Counted from the stretch's first letter, positions 1-9,382 are shown. The stretch is DNA of 64,000 nucleotides from Listeria aquatica FSL S10-1188 (GCF_000525795.1 NZ_AOCG01000003.1:1-64000), one strand, 5' to 3'. The notes: generated by a model not told the origin, from the letters alone. Numbers and translations are program-made.

Positions 1-930
1 TTTTTAACAACTGGTTTCTCAGGAGCTACATGATCTTCAACCTTCGCAGAAACAGGCGTACTAGCCATCCCACTTGAATCAATTTGAATAGCTGTAATGG
101 TTTCATCATAAATAAGAGATCGGTTTAAGCCAATCAAAAATCGACCATCTTGCCCAACAATTCCAGAACCCATTTCTTGACCAGAACCATCTTTTATAAC
201 CACACGATTTCCCGCTACACCTGTACCTTGAACTTGTTTTTGACCAGCTTCAAGTGTGCTTAGCTTAGGCGCTGGAACTTCTTCTGTGATTACACCATTG
301 TTAGGATCCCCTATTTTATAGCCCACAGACATTAATACATTGCTATATTTCGGCGCATTATATTCTAATGTCACCGTATAATTTTGATCTTCCTTAGCTA
401 CAATCGTTTTTTTTATACGGTTTGGGTAATAAATCGTCCATATTGTTAGTGTCGATAGGAGTGGCAGTCTTCACATCTCCATTAAAACTGATTGAAGCTT
501 GAGAACCTCCAAGCACATGGGCTTGATAGTACCAAGTGAAATTATACGTTTTTCCCTTTTCTAAATTAAAGACTCTTTGCGCTTTGAAAAGAGAGTTCCC
601 AATATTAGCGAAATTAATATAAGCCGTATTATACTGATCGCCATTCGGCATCTGCGTTTTTCGCCCTTCTAAGAATGTACTTGTAACCGGAATATCCATA
701 TTATCCGTATACTCTAGTACATCCCAGCCATGTGCAATATCAAAGGCTGGATCAATCGTGTTACTTTCTTTCCCTGCTTGTTCACTCACAGTCTTAGAAA
801 CTGATTTTGAATTGGGGGCTTCTGCCGCTAATGTAACTCCTGCAGGACTCATTACTAAAGCAAACGTAAGCATAGTTGTCATCAATGTGTGCTTGGAAAT
901 TTGGTGTAAAAACTTTTTCATGTAATTCAT
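1..930 (-). CDS. Secreted Ig-repeat surface protein, N-terminal part (runs off the window; one frameshift)
   Basis: The first ~36 residues are a signal peptide with a hydrophobic core and an LAAEA cleavage region. A ~150-residue extracellular domain of a type common in Listeria surface proteins follows (WDVLEY, FNLEKGKTYNFTWYY). The frame breaks at the T8 run 407-414. Removing one base opens the other frame to the window edge. That frame encodes a bacterial Ig domain (GTGVAGNRVVIKDGSG and GRFLIGLNRSL). The anchor, if any, lies outside the window, so LPXTG attachment is unknown. It lies 97 bases downstream of a PrfA-like regulator on the same strand, which is likely to control it. Secretion is near certain from the signal peptide. 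A role as an adhesin is inferred. Confidence 0.75.
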
Positions 931-1027
931 TTTTTCCTCCTTCTCTTATATGCAATCCACCCTATCTCAATTCGCTTTCTAGTTTGCTTATGTCTAATCC
1001 TTTATCACCCCCTCAAAGCATCAACTA

Positions 1028-1721
1028 CTATAAGTAAATCCCCTGACTTTCCTTTACAGCTTGTCTTAGCTTCCTGAGATGAATGACAATTTGTCGTTTC
1101 TTCAAGAAAATTAACCGTTCGTCTACTAGCCTTTTACAAATTTTTGAGAAGGCTGTAGCATCAAGATCACAATAATCTGCAAGAAAATAATGATTGATCA
1201 CCGTTGGAAATTGGTAAAAGTCTTCTTCTCTTTCAGCACCTAACGAATAAGCAGCATTAATTAAACCAATTAAAACGCGATCTCTTTGGTATTTTCCGTT
1301 TATCCCCATCTTCACAACAAACTGATGTAATTGTCCGGTCAATTTTTTTAAAATGAATTCTGTAAAGACGGGACGAATTGATAGATAGTCCAAAAAATAT
1401 TGTTTTTCAACTGAAATAAGTTCACATTTATCAAGCGCTTTTAAGTACAAATTGATTTTCTTCTTTTGAAACAAATACTCTGTCAAAATCAACTAGAGCC
1501 TCTCCTGCATAAAAACCAATAGCCCTTTCTTGCTTTTTCACATGCATAAATTTCACAATATACCCTTGCTTCAAAAGAATAACGCGTCCATAGTCTTCCG
1601 CGATTTGTTCATTTTTGTGATACTCCTTACGTTGCACCTGTTCTCTATTTAGTGAATTCTGCTCTAACTCTTGAATGATATCTTCAATAGTTACCTCTTT
1701 TTTTATTTCTTTTCTGTACAT
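1028..1721 (-). CDS. Crp/Fnr-family (PrfA-like) transcriptional regulator, frameshifted
   Basis: The N-terminal half is a cyclic-nucleotide-binding-like beta-roll (GRVILLKQGYIVKFMHVKKQ, then FYAGEALVDFD). The C-terminal half ends in a winged helix (FLADYCDLDATAFSKICKRLVDERLIFL). Together they make about 230 aa, close to PrfA. The halves lie in different frames with the junction at about 1439-1442, where one base too many in a run of four separates VLK from ALDKCELISV. The run is short, so unlike most breaks in this window this could be a real mutation. The gene sits immediately upstream of a surface-protein gene on the same strand, which suggests local control of it. The ligand is not predictable. 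Confidence 0.7.
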
Positions 1722-1888
1722 ATTTCCACCTCTTTTTTTAAAATATCACTTATAAATGTTTTTTAAGTTGTAAATAAACATATTTATTGTGATTTTTGTT
1801 AAAAATTTGTTACTAAATTGCTTTTTATGTATAAGTTTCCATTTTTCTTTGTTTTTCATCCTTTCTTTTGGTGCTATTTAAAACACAA

Positions 1889-1919
1889 AAAAACTTCTTG
1901 GATTTTCTCCAAGAAGTTT
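1889..1919 (-). terminator. Rho-independent terminator of the SDR gene
   Basis: The arms AAACTTCTTGGA and TCCAAGAAGTTT pair around a short TTTC loop. On the minus strand the stem is followed by a T tract. It lies just past the SDR stop codon. Confidence 0.8.
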
Positions 1920-1937
1920 TTCAGCATAACTATCATC

Positions 1938-2687
1938 TTACATGGTAAGTGCCCCACCGTCTATTAAGTACTCTCCGCCAGTGATGAAGCGTGCCTCATC
2001 AGATGCTAAGAACAAAACACAGTAAGCGACATCAATTGGCTGGCCAATATACGGAAGCGCACCTGTTGATGCTGCGTGTTCTCTACTTTCCTCTGTTTGT
2101 AGCACATCCTTAAGCATTGGGGTATCAATCGTTCCAGGATGTACAGAATTAACTCGGATAGATTCTTTACCGTACGTAAGTGCTGCGTTCTTAGTTAGCG
2201 TACGTACAGCTCCTTTACTAGCGTTATAAGCAGCTCCACCAACACCATAAATGCCGGCTAGAGAGGAAATATTCACAATAGATCCCCCACCATTTTCTTG
2301 CATATTTGGAATAACGTATTTCATTCCCAGAAATGTTCCTGTAGTATTAATAGACAAAATCTTTTCAAATTCTGCTTTACTAATTTCTGTTACAGTTTTA
2401 AAACTCAAGATTCCGGCATTGTTTACTAGAATATCAATTTTTCCAAATGCCTTAATTCCTTCGTCCACCGTTTTTTGCCAATCTTCCTCACTTGAAACGT
2501 CTTGTTTCAGCGCTAATACAGTTCCACCATTTCCCTTAATTTTATTTGCAAGCTCATTAATTCCTTCTTCTTGCAAATCAGTAATAATGACTTTGGCACC
2601 TTCTTTTGCAAATAATTCTGCTTCGGTTGCTCCTTGTCCACGTGCTGCTCCTGTAATTAATGCTACCTTACCATCTAAACGTCCCAT
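1938..2687 (-). CDS. Short-chain dehydrogenase/reductase (SDR)
   Basis: This is a classical SDR of 249 aa, the usual family length. It has the NAD(P)-binding TGAARGQG motif at residues 13-20, the NNAG motif near residue 90, the catalytic serine in ISSLAG and the YNASK catalytic pair near residue 155. A C-terminal FITGGEYLIDGG segment is typical of cofactor-recycling or hydroxysteroid/ketoreductase-like SDRs. The substrate cannot be told from sequence. The gene is monocistronic, with its own terminator. A perfect palindromic cre-like site upstream suggests CcpA carbon-catabolite control. Confidence 0.85.
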   Translation of the reverse strand: MGRLDGKVALITGAARGQGATEAELFAKEGAKVIITDLQEEGINELANKIKGNGGTVLALKQDVSSEEDWQKTVDEGIKAFGKIDILVNNAGILSFKTVTEISKAEFEKILSINTTGTFLGMKYVIPNMQENGGGSIVNISSLAGIYGVGGAAYNASKGAVRTLTKNAALTYGKESIRVNSVHPGTIDTPMLKDVLQTEESREHAASTGALPYIGQPIDVAYCVLFLASDEARFITGGEYLIDGGALTM

Positions 2688-2740
2688 TTAAAATTCCCCC
2701 TTTTCTATTACAAATACTACAATTTGAGTATACAAATTCA

Positions 2741-2754
2741 TGTAAACGTTTACA
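2741..2754. promoter_or_regulatory. Palindromic cre-like operator upstream of the SDR gene
   Basis: TGTAAACGTTTACA is a perfect 14-base palindrome matching the catabolite-responsive element consensus (TGNAANCGNNNNCA) read by CcpA. It lies about 55 bases upstream of the SDR start codon. A LacI-family repressor other than CcpA could also use it. Confidence 0.65.
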
Positions 2755-2813
2755 AAATATATGCTTGCACAATCGTTCACAACCAAAAATTCTCTTTATC
2801 TGCAAACAACAAA

Positions 2814-2845
2814 AAAGCTGATGAAAAATTCATTTCATCAGCTTT
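2814..2845 (-). terminator. Terminator of the glycerol facilitator gene
   Basis: The inverted arms AAAGCTGATGAAA and TTCATCAGCTTT are followed on the minus strand by an AT tract ending in T residues. It lies 10 bases past the stop codon. Confidence 0.75.
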
Positions 2846-2854
2846 AACTTTTGA

Positions 2855-3586
2855 TTATAGGAAAACGACTTTATAAAGTAAGATAGCTAAGATAGCTGCA
2901 AGGATTGGGGCAGCAACAGGAATCCATGCGTAGTTCCATTCCGAACTTCCTTTATGTTTTAACGGAAGAAGGGCATGTAAAATACGCGGTCCAAGGTCCC
3001 GTGCTGGGTTAAGCCCTGGTCCAGTCGGTCCACCTAGTGAAGCCACTAGCGTCCAAACTAAGAAACCTAAAGCTAAATGTGCCGTTCCTAAATTATCTGC
3101 GAAAAACGGCGCCTTGGTGATGCCTAGAGCACCAAAGAATAAAACAAAAGAACCTACAAATTCATTAACGAAACCATTTGTTTTGCTTCGAACAGCATTG
3201 ATTGTTGAAAAAGTTCCAAGAATGTGATCCGGTGTCGTTGTCCGGTCATAATAAGGTTTGTAACAAGCAACTACAATTAATTGGCCAACCATTGCACCTG
3301 CAAACTGAGCAATGATATAAGGAACAACTTCTCCCCAAGGGAAAAGCCCTGCTACAGCAAGTCCGATTGTAAATGCTGGATTAATGTGGTTCCCGCTAAT
3401 TCCACCAAACATCATAGCTGGAATCATAACCCCACAGCCGTAACCAACTGCGATCAGCATCCAGTCACTTCCAAATCCTTTCGTTCCTTTAAGATCAACG
3501 TTAGCTACTGCACCGTTCCCTAAAATAATTAAAAGTGCTGTACCAAAAAATTCAGCGAGTAGCCGCGTCATAAGCGTGTAATCCAT
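2855..3586 (-). CDS. glpF: Aquaglyceroporin / glycerol uptake facilitator (GlpF family)
   Basis: This is a MIP-family channel with six predicted membrane spans. The first pore motif is NHINPAF, near residue 63 from the chosen start. The second is GLNPARDLGPR, near residue 195. The aspartate after the second NPAR is the mark of glycerol-conducting GlpF rather than water-only aquaporins. The ATG at 3586 is chosen because GGAGG lies 5-6 bases upstream; an earlier in-frame ATG has none. The gene stands alone without a glycerol kinase next to it. Two cre-like sites upstream would fit catabolite repression. The substrate may be glycerol or another small polyol such as propanediol. Confidence 0.88.
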   Translation of the reverse strand: MDYTLMTRLLAEFFGTALLIILGNGAVANVDLKGTKGFGSDWMLIAVGYGCGVMIPAMMFGGISGNHINPAFTIGLAVAGLFPWGEVVPYIIAQFAGAMVGQLIVVACYKPYYDRTTTPDHILGTFSTINAVRSKTNGFVNEFVGSFVLFFGALGITKAPFFADNLGTAHLALGFLVWTLVASLGGPTGPGLNPARDLGPRILHALLPLKHKGSSEWNYAWIPVAAPILAAILAILLYKVVFL

Positions 3587-3765
3587 CCAAACTCCTCCAT
3601 TTGCTACAAATTTCACAAAAATATACGAAACGCTTCTTTTGAACCACGCAAAACTTTCTATGCTGTGAAATTTAAAAGCAAATCAAGTTGCAAACTGTTA
3701 AAAAGCGCACGATTAAGTTCATTATACCTCTCTCCAATAATTTATCAAGTCATAATTTATTTATT

Positions 3766-3811
3766 TGAAAACGATTTACTTCGCATATCCTTCAGCTTGA
3801 AAGCGCTGTTT
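3766..3811 (-). promoter_or_regulatory. Two cre-like sites upstream of glpF
   Basis: TGAAAACGATTTAC (3766-3779) and TGAAAGCGCTGTTT (3798-3811) each match most of the cre consensus and are 32 bases apart, about three helical turns. They lie 180-225 bases upstream of the glpF start. The assignment rests on pattern alone. Confidence 0.4.
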
Positions 3812-3850
3812 TTAAAAATTAATTTTTTTTTAAGAAAAAAATTGCAAATA

Positions 3851-3902
3851 AAAAACACACAAACCTCATGAAGACCCCTTCAATCAGTTTATGTGTTTTT
3901 CT
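3851..3902 (-). terminator. Probable terminator of mntH
   Basis: AAAACACACAAAC and GTTTATGTGTTTT form an imperfect stem with a large loop just past the mntH stop. On the minus strand a T-rich run follows. It is weaker than the other terminators here. Confidence 0.45.
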
Positions 3903-3909
3903 ATCTCTT

Positions 3910-5278
3910 TTATCCTAAGTCTTGACCTGTAATAAAGATATAACCTAAAAGGAAAATATTTAATGCCACAATAACCGCTGTGACAATCCAAGCAATAATT
4001 TGGACGGGAATCGAATTGGCAAATTCTCCCATTTTTTTCTTGCTACTCGTGAAAAGAACGAGTGGGACTACAGCAAATGGTAGTTGCAAGCTAAGAATAA
4101 CTTGGCTCCACAAGAGAAGCGATCCTGTTCCTTTAGCACCAGAAATCAGCGTCACAATGAAAACAGGAATAACTGCAAGGAGTCTCGTAATAACCCGTCT
4201 GAGCCATGGTTTAATCCGCAGATGAATAAAGCCTTCCATAACAATTTGGCCGCTAAGCGTTCCCGTGATCGTTGAATTTTGTCCAGATGCAAGGAGAGCA
4301 ACGGCGAAAAGTGTACTAGCGAGACCAACACCAAGAGTAGGTCCCAAAAGCTTATAAGCTCCTTCAATTTCAGACACCGCAAGCCCAGTACCATGAAAAG
4401 CTGCTGCACCAAGGATCAAAATCATGGAATTAATAATAAAAGCAATCGTTAATGAAAACGTGGAATCGATCTTAGCAAATCGAACAGCTTCACGTTTTCC
4501 TTCCGCAGTCCGATCATACTTTCTTGTTTGTACGAGTGACGAGTGTAAATATAGATTATGAGGCATAACTGTTGCCCCTAAAATCCCAAGAGCAATAAAA
4601 AGCATAGCAGGGTTTGTAACGACTTCGGCATGTGGCAGATAGCCTTCTAGTAAAGGACCCATTTGTGGATGTGAAGCGACCATTTCAAAGGCAAAGATTA
4701 CAAAAATAGTTGCCATTAAGACGATAACAATCGATTCAATGATTCGGAATCCCTTCCTTTGTAGCATCAATAAAAGTAGCACGTCTAATGTCGTAATCGC
4801 TACCCCGCCGAGAAGCGGTATCCCGAACAACAGATTCAGTGCAATTGCTGAACCAATGACTTCTGCAATGTCAGTGGCAATAATTGCTAATTCAGTTAAT
4901 ATCCATAAAACAAAAGACGCCTTTTTTCCAACAGAAGCTCGAGTAGCTTGAGCTAAGTCTTTCCCTGTTGCGATCCCAAGTTTAGCAGAAAGCGACTGCA
5001 AAAACATCGCAATTAAATTTGAAAGTAATATAACACTCAAAAGGGTGTATCCAAAACGTGCTCCCCCAGCAATCGATGTTGCCCAGTTACCAGGATCGAC
5101 GTATCCAACTGCTACAAGGGAACCAGGTCCCATAAAAGCAAGTAATTTTCTAAAGAAGCCGGCATTTTTGGGAATTGCAATGGAGCTGTTTACTTCTTCT
5201 AAGCTCACATTATGTGTTTTTGAAACCCATGCTTCTTTTTTTTGTTTTTTTGTTTAGTGTAAGTTCTTCTTGCTCCAT
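3910..5278 (-). CDS. mntH: NRAMP-family Mn2+/H+ symporter MntH (N-terminal frameshift)
   Basis: This membrane importer takes up Mn2+ driven by protons. The metal-binding DPGNWATS motif in the first helix and MPHNLYLHSS in the sixth are intact, and about eleven hydrophobic segments follow. The uninterrupted frame starts only at a GTG at 5208 with no ribosome site. Removing one base from the T8 run 5236-5243 (or T7 5245-5251) joins it to an ATG at 5278 with AAGGAT upstream. This gives an N-terminus MEQEELTLNK and about 455 aa. An MntR-like box overlaps the promoter, supporting the identification and manganese-dependent repression. Confidence 0.9.
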
Positions 5279-5310
5279 AGCCAATCCTTCTTTCTCTTTT
5301 AACTACCCTT

Positions 5311-5333
5311 ATTTTGCATCAGGGAAACTTTTT
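5311..5333. promoter_or_regulatory. MntR-type operator over the mntH promoter
   Basis: The plus strand reads TTTTGCATCAGGGAAACTTT, very close to the Bacillus MntR box (TTTGC-N2-4-AAGGAAACT). A minus-strand -35 (TTGACA, complement of 5334-5339) adjoins it, with an A/T-rich -10 about 17-18 bases on, so bound MntR would block mntH transcription. Confidence 0.7.
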
Positions 5334-5382
5334 TGTCAAGAGGAAAGTAAAAAAGCCTCGGCTATCTTTCGATGGCTTATAA

Positions 5383-5420
5383 AAAAGAAGCTGAAATCAT
5401 CTGATTTCAGCTTCTTTTTC
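5383..5420 (-). terminator. Terminator of the YjdI-YjdJ-LtrA operon
   Basis: A long perfect stem, AAAAGAAGCTGAAATCA against TGATTTCAGCTTCTTTT, overlaps the ltrA stop and continues into T residues on the minus strand. Confidence 0.85.
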
Positions 5421-6547
5421 TAACAGGCTTGCTGGACTGGAAACGAATTGTTAAGTCAAATAAAGCACAAATTAAAATAGCGAGCAAACTCGTCATAAGT
5501 GGCAAGCTTGTTAATTGACTAAGTAAATAAAAGCAGATTAAAAGTCCAATAAGAGCTGCCTCTTTCCAAATCGAGAATTCAATTTCTTCTTTTTTATGAA
5601 GACCGAAAACAATTTGTTTAGCTACAAAAAATAACGCGACTGATCCATATAAAAACAAAAAGAGTAAACTTTTATTCAAATGCCCTAAAAACAGTAAATG
5701 AATATTCGCAGCAAGCATCATAACAGCAATAATAATAAAATAATGGCCATATAAGAAAATCTGACCGTTTGTCGCTCTGTTTTGATCAACAATATGTTCA
5801 AAACTATGGAAGTAAGATGCCCATAAAACAGCGATAATCACAAAGCTTAGAAAGACATAAAGCTGCGTATAGGGATCTGTCACTTTTTCAGCAAGGATGC
5901 TTGTTATTGCGACAATGGTTTCTCCGAAAGTAATGATAACGAAAAGTCCGAAGCGCTCTGCTAAATGCGGGAAATGGACAGGAACTTTTTGTAATTTCCC
6001 CCCGTTTAGGAGCGGTAACAAAATATCTAGGAAAATGCCGGCATACATGATGAAAAATCGGATATTACCGTTAAAGAAAATCGAGCTAAGAGAGATTAGG
6101 ATGCCTACTAGGAACAATGAGCCTAACAGATTGGCCACTTGTTTTTGCTCACCATGGAGTTTTTTGGTTGCTACAAAATACTGGATAACGGTGAACAGAC
6201 GAATGCCAGCATAGCCGATAATAAAAGTATAGAATGTGTCTGCAAATTCTAGATCGAAACTTGCGGTCATCAAAATGAGAAAGAACATCTGGCTAAGCAT
6301 GAAAACTTCCGGGCGGCTTATTTTCTTGCCAAAACGGTTGTAAAACATCGTTTGTCCTACCCATGCCCAAAACATCGGTGTCACCATTAGTAAATATTCG
6401 CCAAAGTATAACAGCGTGTGTTCAGGGTGATGATCTATCGTAACAAGAAGGTGGGTGGTCGATGAGACAGCAGTGACGAAAATTAAATCAAAAAAGAGCT
6501 CAAGCCAGGAGACTTTTCGCTCTTCAAAAATTTGTTTTTTTTATCAT
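5407..6547 (-). CDS. ltrA: Low-temperature-requirement A (LtrA) family membrane protein (one frameshift)
   Basis: This polytopic membrane protein has about ten hydrophobic segments and the LtrA-family opening WLELFFDLIFVTAVS. Its biochemical function is not established; the family name comes from a Listeria cold-growth phenotype. The frame breaks at the T8 run 6535-6542. One base removed gives an ATG at 6547 with MIKKQIFEERK and a 379-aa protein, the usual length. The restored start overlaps the stop of the upstream acetyltransferase as TAATG, so translation is probably coupled. A conserved ERFGLFVIITFGE segment lies in the middle of the protein. Confidence 0.8.
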
Positions 6548-6828
6548 TAGCGGTTCGCTTCCACTTCTTGGTACTCCACTTTTTTCTGGAATTCAGATTT
6601 TGCGAACGGACAAAGCGGAATTACTTTTTTATTTTCATTTTTGGCTTTTTGAACGGCACGCTTTACAAGTTCTTGTGCAATACCTTGTCCTCTCGCCTCA
6701 TCGATTACACCAGTATGGTCGATGATAAACATCGTTTCACCAGCATTTGAAAAGGTGATTTCACCCACTTCTTTCCCCGATTCATTAACTGCGTAGATAC
6801 GATTTTCATCATTTTTATATTCAATCAT
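6547..6828 (-). CDS. YjdJ-type GNAT N-acetyltransferase-like small protein
   Basis: This is a 93-aa minimal GNAT fold with the acetyl-CoA loop in VIDEARGQGIAQELV and a VIPLCPFAKSEF segment containing the family's conserved CPF. The ATG at 6828 overlaps the upstream ferredoxin-like stop (ATGA) and the gene overlaps ltrA downstream, so the three genes form a tightly coupled operon. The family (COG2388) is widespread next to YjdI-like proteins. No substrate is known. Confidence 0.8.
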   Translation of the reverse strand: MIEYKNDENRIYAVNESGKEVGEITFSNAGETMFIIDHTGVIDEARGQGIAQELVKRAVQKAKNENKKVIPLCPFAKSEFQKKVEYQEVEANR

Positions 6829-7073
6829 TTTGCTAGGCCCTCTTTCTGAACATATTGAAGTGCTCCACTCGGACATGTATCAATGACTCGCATGACTTCT
6901 TCTTTTGAAGCGTTATCTGGGAGTATCCAGGGTTTTCTGTCCAAATTAAAGATTTCTCCATTTCCTCGCACGCAGTTTCCTGAATGCTCACAAATATGAG
7001 TGTTAAAGTAAACATCTACTTCTTCCCCGTAGTATTTACGATATCCTTTTTCAAGCAACTCTTCTTCAGTCAT
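6825..7073 (-). CDS. YjdI-like divergent 4Fe-4S mono-cluster protein
   Basis: At 82 aa it matches the Fer4_19 / YjdI family. The cysteines in HICEHSGNCV and DTCPSGAL would ligate one iron-sulfur cluster. PWILPD in the middle is typical. It is the first gene of the YjdI-YjdJ-LtrA operon and lies 19 bases downstream of the MBL hydrolase on the same strand. A redox or sensing role is inferred; nothing specific is known. Confidence 0.8.
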   Translation of the reverse strand: MTEEELLEKGYRKYYGEEVDVYFNTHICEHSGNCVRGNGEIFNLDRKPWILPDNASKEEVMRVIDTCPSGALQYVQKEGLAK

Positions 7074-7092
7074 TTAAGCCTTCCTCCGTTTC

Positions 7093-7719
7093 TTAATTAA
7101 AAAATGGATTTGTCTCTTTTTCATGTCCAATCGTGCTTTTCCCGCGATGTCCCGGGTAAATCACTGTTTCATCGGATAAGGTGAAAAGTTCACGCTGAAT
7201 ACTTTCAAGTAACATTTCCTGATCACCTGTATAAAGATCTGTACGTCCTATGCTACCGTTAAAAAGTGCATCACCAACAATAGCAAAATCGTCAAAAATA
7301 AAGTTGACGCTCCCGATTGAGTGCCCTGGCGTTTCCACAACTTTAAAGCGCATCCCATTAAAATCATATGTTTTTAATTCAAAAGTAAAATCAGCGGGTT
7401 TCGCTTCAATGACCTGCAAGCCACGGTTTGGTAATGAAATAGATAAATTAAGTTCAGGATTGCCTAACCACTCCGCTTCTTTAGGGCTAACATAAACAGG
7501 AATCTGATATTTTTCTCGAATCGTATCCAAAGCTCCAATATGGTCATAGTGCGTGTGAGTGAGCAAAATAGCAACTGGAGTTGCACCTGTCTTCTCGATC
7601 ATAGCTTCAATTCGTCCTGGTTCGCTGCCCGGATCAATGACAAGAAGCGACTTCCCATCATGAACGACATAGGTATTTTCTTCTGCAATACCTGTTACAA
7701 TATGTTCAACATTCAACAT
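7093..7719 (-). CDS. MBL-fold metallo-hydrolase, glyoxalase II-like (YqgX type)
   Basis: This is a 208-aa metallo-beta-lactamase fold. The HTHYDHIG metal motif is at residues 55-62, the next histidine is in ETPGHSIGS, an Asp bridges in VGDALF, and the last His is in YPGHRG. These are all the zinc ligands of the hydroxyacylglutathione-hydrolase-like group. Firmicutes members act on low-molecular-weight thiol esters or remain uncharacterised. The gene lies divergent from the glyoxalase I-type gene at 7864, so the pair may handle toxic oxoaldehydes together. Confidence 0.82.
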   Translation of the reverse strand: MLNVEHIVTGIAEENTYVVHDGKSLLVIDPGSEPGRIEAMIEKTGATPVAILLTHTHYDHIGALDTIREKYQIPVYVSPKEAEWLGNPELNLSISLPNRGLQVIEAKPADFTFELKTYDFNGMRFKVVETPGHSIGSVNFIFDDFAIVGDALFNGSIGRTDLYTGDQEMLLESIQRELFTLSDETVIYPGHRGKSTIGHEKETNPFFN

Positions 7720-7863
7720 AAAATTACCTCACTTCTGCGAATTTCTATACAAATTATAACAACCCTAGGCTAGAAAAGGAAATAATCATTCTCGAAATTT
7801 GTTTTTCTGTCAGCGGTATACTAAAATGATGTGGAAGGTTATTGTTTTAAAGGAGGAAATAAA

Positions 7864-8250
7864 ATGACTAAAATGTTACATACATGTATTCGCGTTCAAG
7901 ATCTTGAAAAATCCCTTGAATTTTATGAAACGGCTTTTGGTTTAAAAGAAGTTCGCAGAAAAGATTTCCCAGAATATGAATTCACACTTGTTTATCTTGC
8001 TTTTTCTGAAGGTGGCTTTGAATTAGAGCTAACTTATAATTACGATAAAAAAGAGCCTTACGAATTAGGAGATGGCTATGGCCACCTAGCTGTTGGCGTT
8101 GACGATCTAAAAGCTTCTCACGCACTTCATCTTGAAAAAGGTTACACTGTAACTGACCTTAAAGGACTTCCAGGTAGCGAACCTAACTATTACTTTATTA
8201 CTGATCCTGATGGGTATAAAACGGAAGTCATTCAAAATCATACGTTATAA
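7864..8250 (+). CDS. gloA: Glyoxalase/VOC-family protein (lactoylglutathione lyase-like)
   Basis: This is a 128-aa VOC metalloprotein of glyoxalase I type. Candidate metal ligands are the His in MLHTCIRV, the Glu in FELELTYN, the His in YGHLAVGV and the Glu in GYKTEVIQ. The ATG at 7864 has a strong AAGGAGG nearby. Expected chemistry is isomerisation of a methylglyoxal-thiol adduct, which the divergent MBL hydrolase could then hydrolyse. A Listeria homologue annotated as lactoylglutathione lyase is familiar. Confidence 0.85.
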   Translation: MTKMLHTCIRVQDLEKSLEFYETAFGLKEVRRKDFPEYEFTLVYLAFSEGGFELELTYNYDKKEPYELGDGYGHLAVGVDDLKASHALHLEKGYTVTDLKGLPGSEPNYYFITDPDGYKTEVIQNHTL

Positions 8251-8251
8251 T

Positions 8252-8280
8252 AAAAGCTGCGCCATTTTGGCGCAGCTTTT
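8252..8280. terminator. Bidirectional terminator between gloA and the nucleoid-associated gene
   Basis: AAAAGCTGCGCCA pairs with TGGCGCAGCTTTT, with A/T tracts on both sides. It serves two convergent genes and overlaps the stop of the minus-strand one. Confidence 0.85.
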
Positions 8281-9311
8281 ATTCATCATAATAGATAATC
8301 ATATAATTTCTGCCACGATCATTATCATAGCCTTGAACAAAATCGGCTTCATCGAGGTTCTCTAAGTCTTTTATGGTTAGTGTGATGTTTTTTCCAAGTT
8401 TCAACGTTTTTCGGACTTTCTTATTTAATTTTTCAGCCCGCTCCTCATCCACTTCAAATTCTGCAGGAAAATGTAGGTTATTTTCTTGTTCAAAATTTTC
8501 GACCACCGTTTTGAATTCCGCTTGTTTAATCGGGTCTTGTAGAGCTTTTTCTGTAAAAGAATCCATTTGAATATTCGCTTCTTCTTGTAAATACTCGTTG
8601 GCTGCTTTTACAAATTCCGATTTTTCAAGAAGTGATTCTTCTTTTTGTTTAATATAATCGGTGCAAAGTTCAACAAAGTTTTCCGTTAGAAATTTATTAT
8701 CTGCTGTTCGCTCAACACTTAAAAATCGATCTTTCCAATAAATCGAATCATTTTTTGTTAACTTGCTCAAAACGAGGACTTTTCCGCCTTTTTCAGCTTC
8801 AGCATTTAAAATCAAGCACCCTTTATCAAGATCAGCCCCTGTAATCCCTTTCTCATAACTAATGGCAAATTCTTTCCCGTTAAAATTATTTTTTTAAATA
8901 AACTTCTTTATTTTCTACTTTAAAAATCCCTAATCCGCTACACATCTCCCCATCAATCACCAAGCCTTCAATTTCGAAAATCCATAAATCTCCACTCTTA
9001 ATATTGGGATGTGTAGAAACACTGTAGAGGTGCTTTAAAATATTGAGTGTGTCTTCTAAAAAGTGACTCGGGTCAGCGAATATATTTTGACTATATGTAT
9101 ACACTTCATTAAAATCTAAACTGGTTTCATGAGCAAAGTGGAAATAATCATCTGCTTTAAAATTTTCAAGAAAAATGTTGAGCAATGTCATGTTTAGTTC
9201 TTCAGGAAAGTCAGTCAATATATTTTGTGCGACTTCATAGCCCTCTTCTTGTGCCTGGTTTCCAACGAAATGAATCGCCAATTTTTTTATTTTAGCATAA
9301 GTAAAATCCAA
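8279..9311 (-). CDS. Nucleoid-associated protein (NdpA/YejK family), one frameshift
   Basis: The N-terminal part (DFTYAKIKKLAIHFVGN) and the C-terminal part (FHFPAEFEV-like region, then NYMIIYYDE) are in different frames. Removing one base from the T7 run 8889-8895 joins them as YLKNNFNGKEFAISYEKG and yields 343 aa, typical of the family. Members associate with the nucleoid in proteobacteria; the role in Firmicutes is unclear. The TTG start at 9311 is preferred because GGAGGA lies 7 bases before it; an ATG 15 bases upstream would place that site inside the gene. It is divergent from the MGMT-like gene. Confidence 0.75.
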
Positions 9312-9382
9312 AAGTTTCTCCTCCATTTTTTCCAAAAATAACGAGGTTTTGCTATACTTAAAATCAAAAGGAGTCGATTGAT

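Noticed and set aside
931-1027. PrfA box upstream of the first surface protein
   Set aside because: I looked for TTAACAnnTGTTAA-like palindromes here and in 58950-59117 and saw none of acceptable quality.
2251-2691. 146-codon plus-strand frame opposite the SDR gene
   Set aside because: It is antisense to a clear SDR with intact motifs, has no ribosome site and its translation lacks any domain pattern.
3665-3871. 68-codon plus-strand frame between glpF and mntH
   Set aside because: Low-complexity Lys/Phe/Leu translation in AT-rich DNA, no ribosome site, and it overlaps the cre-like sites and the mntH terminator.
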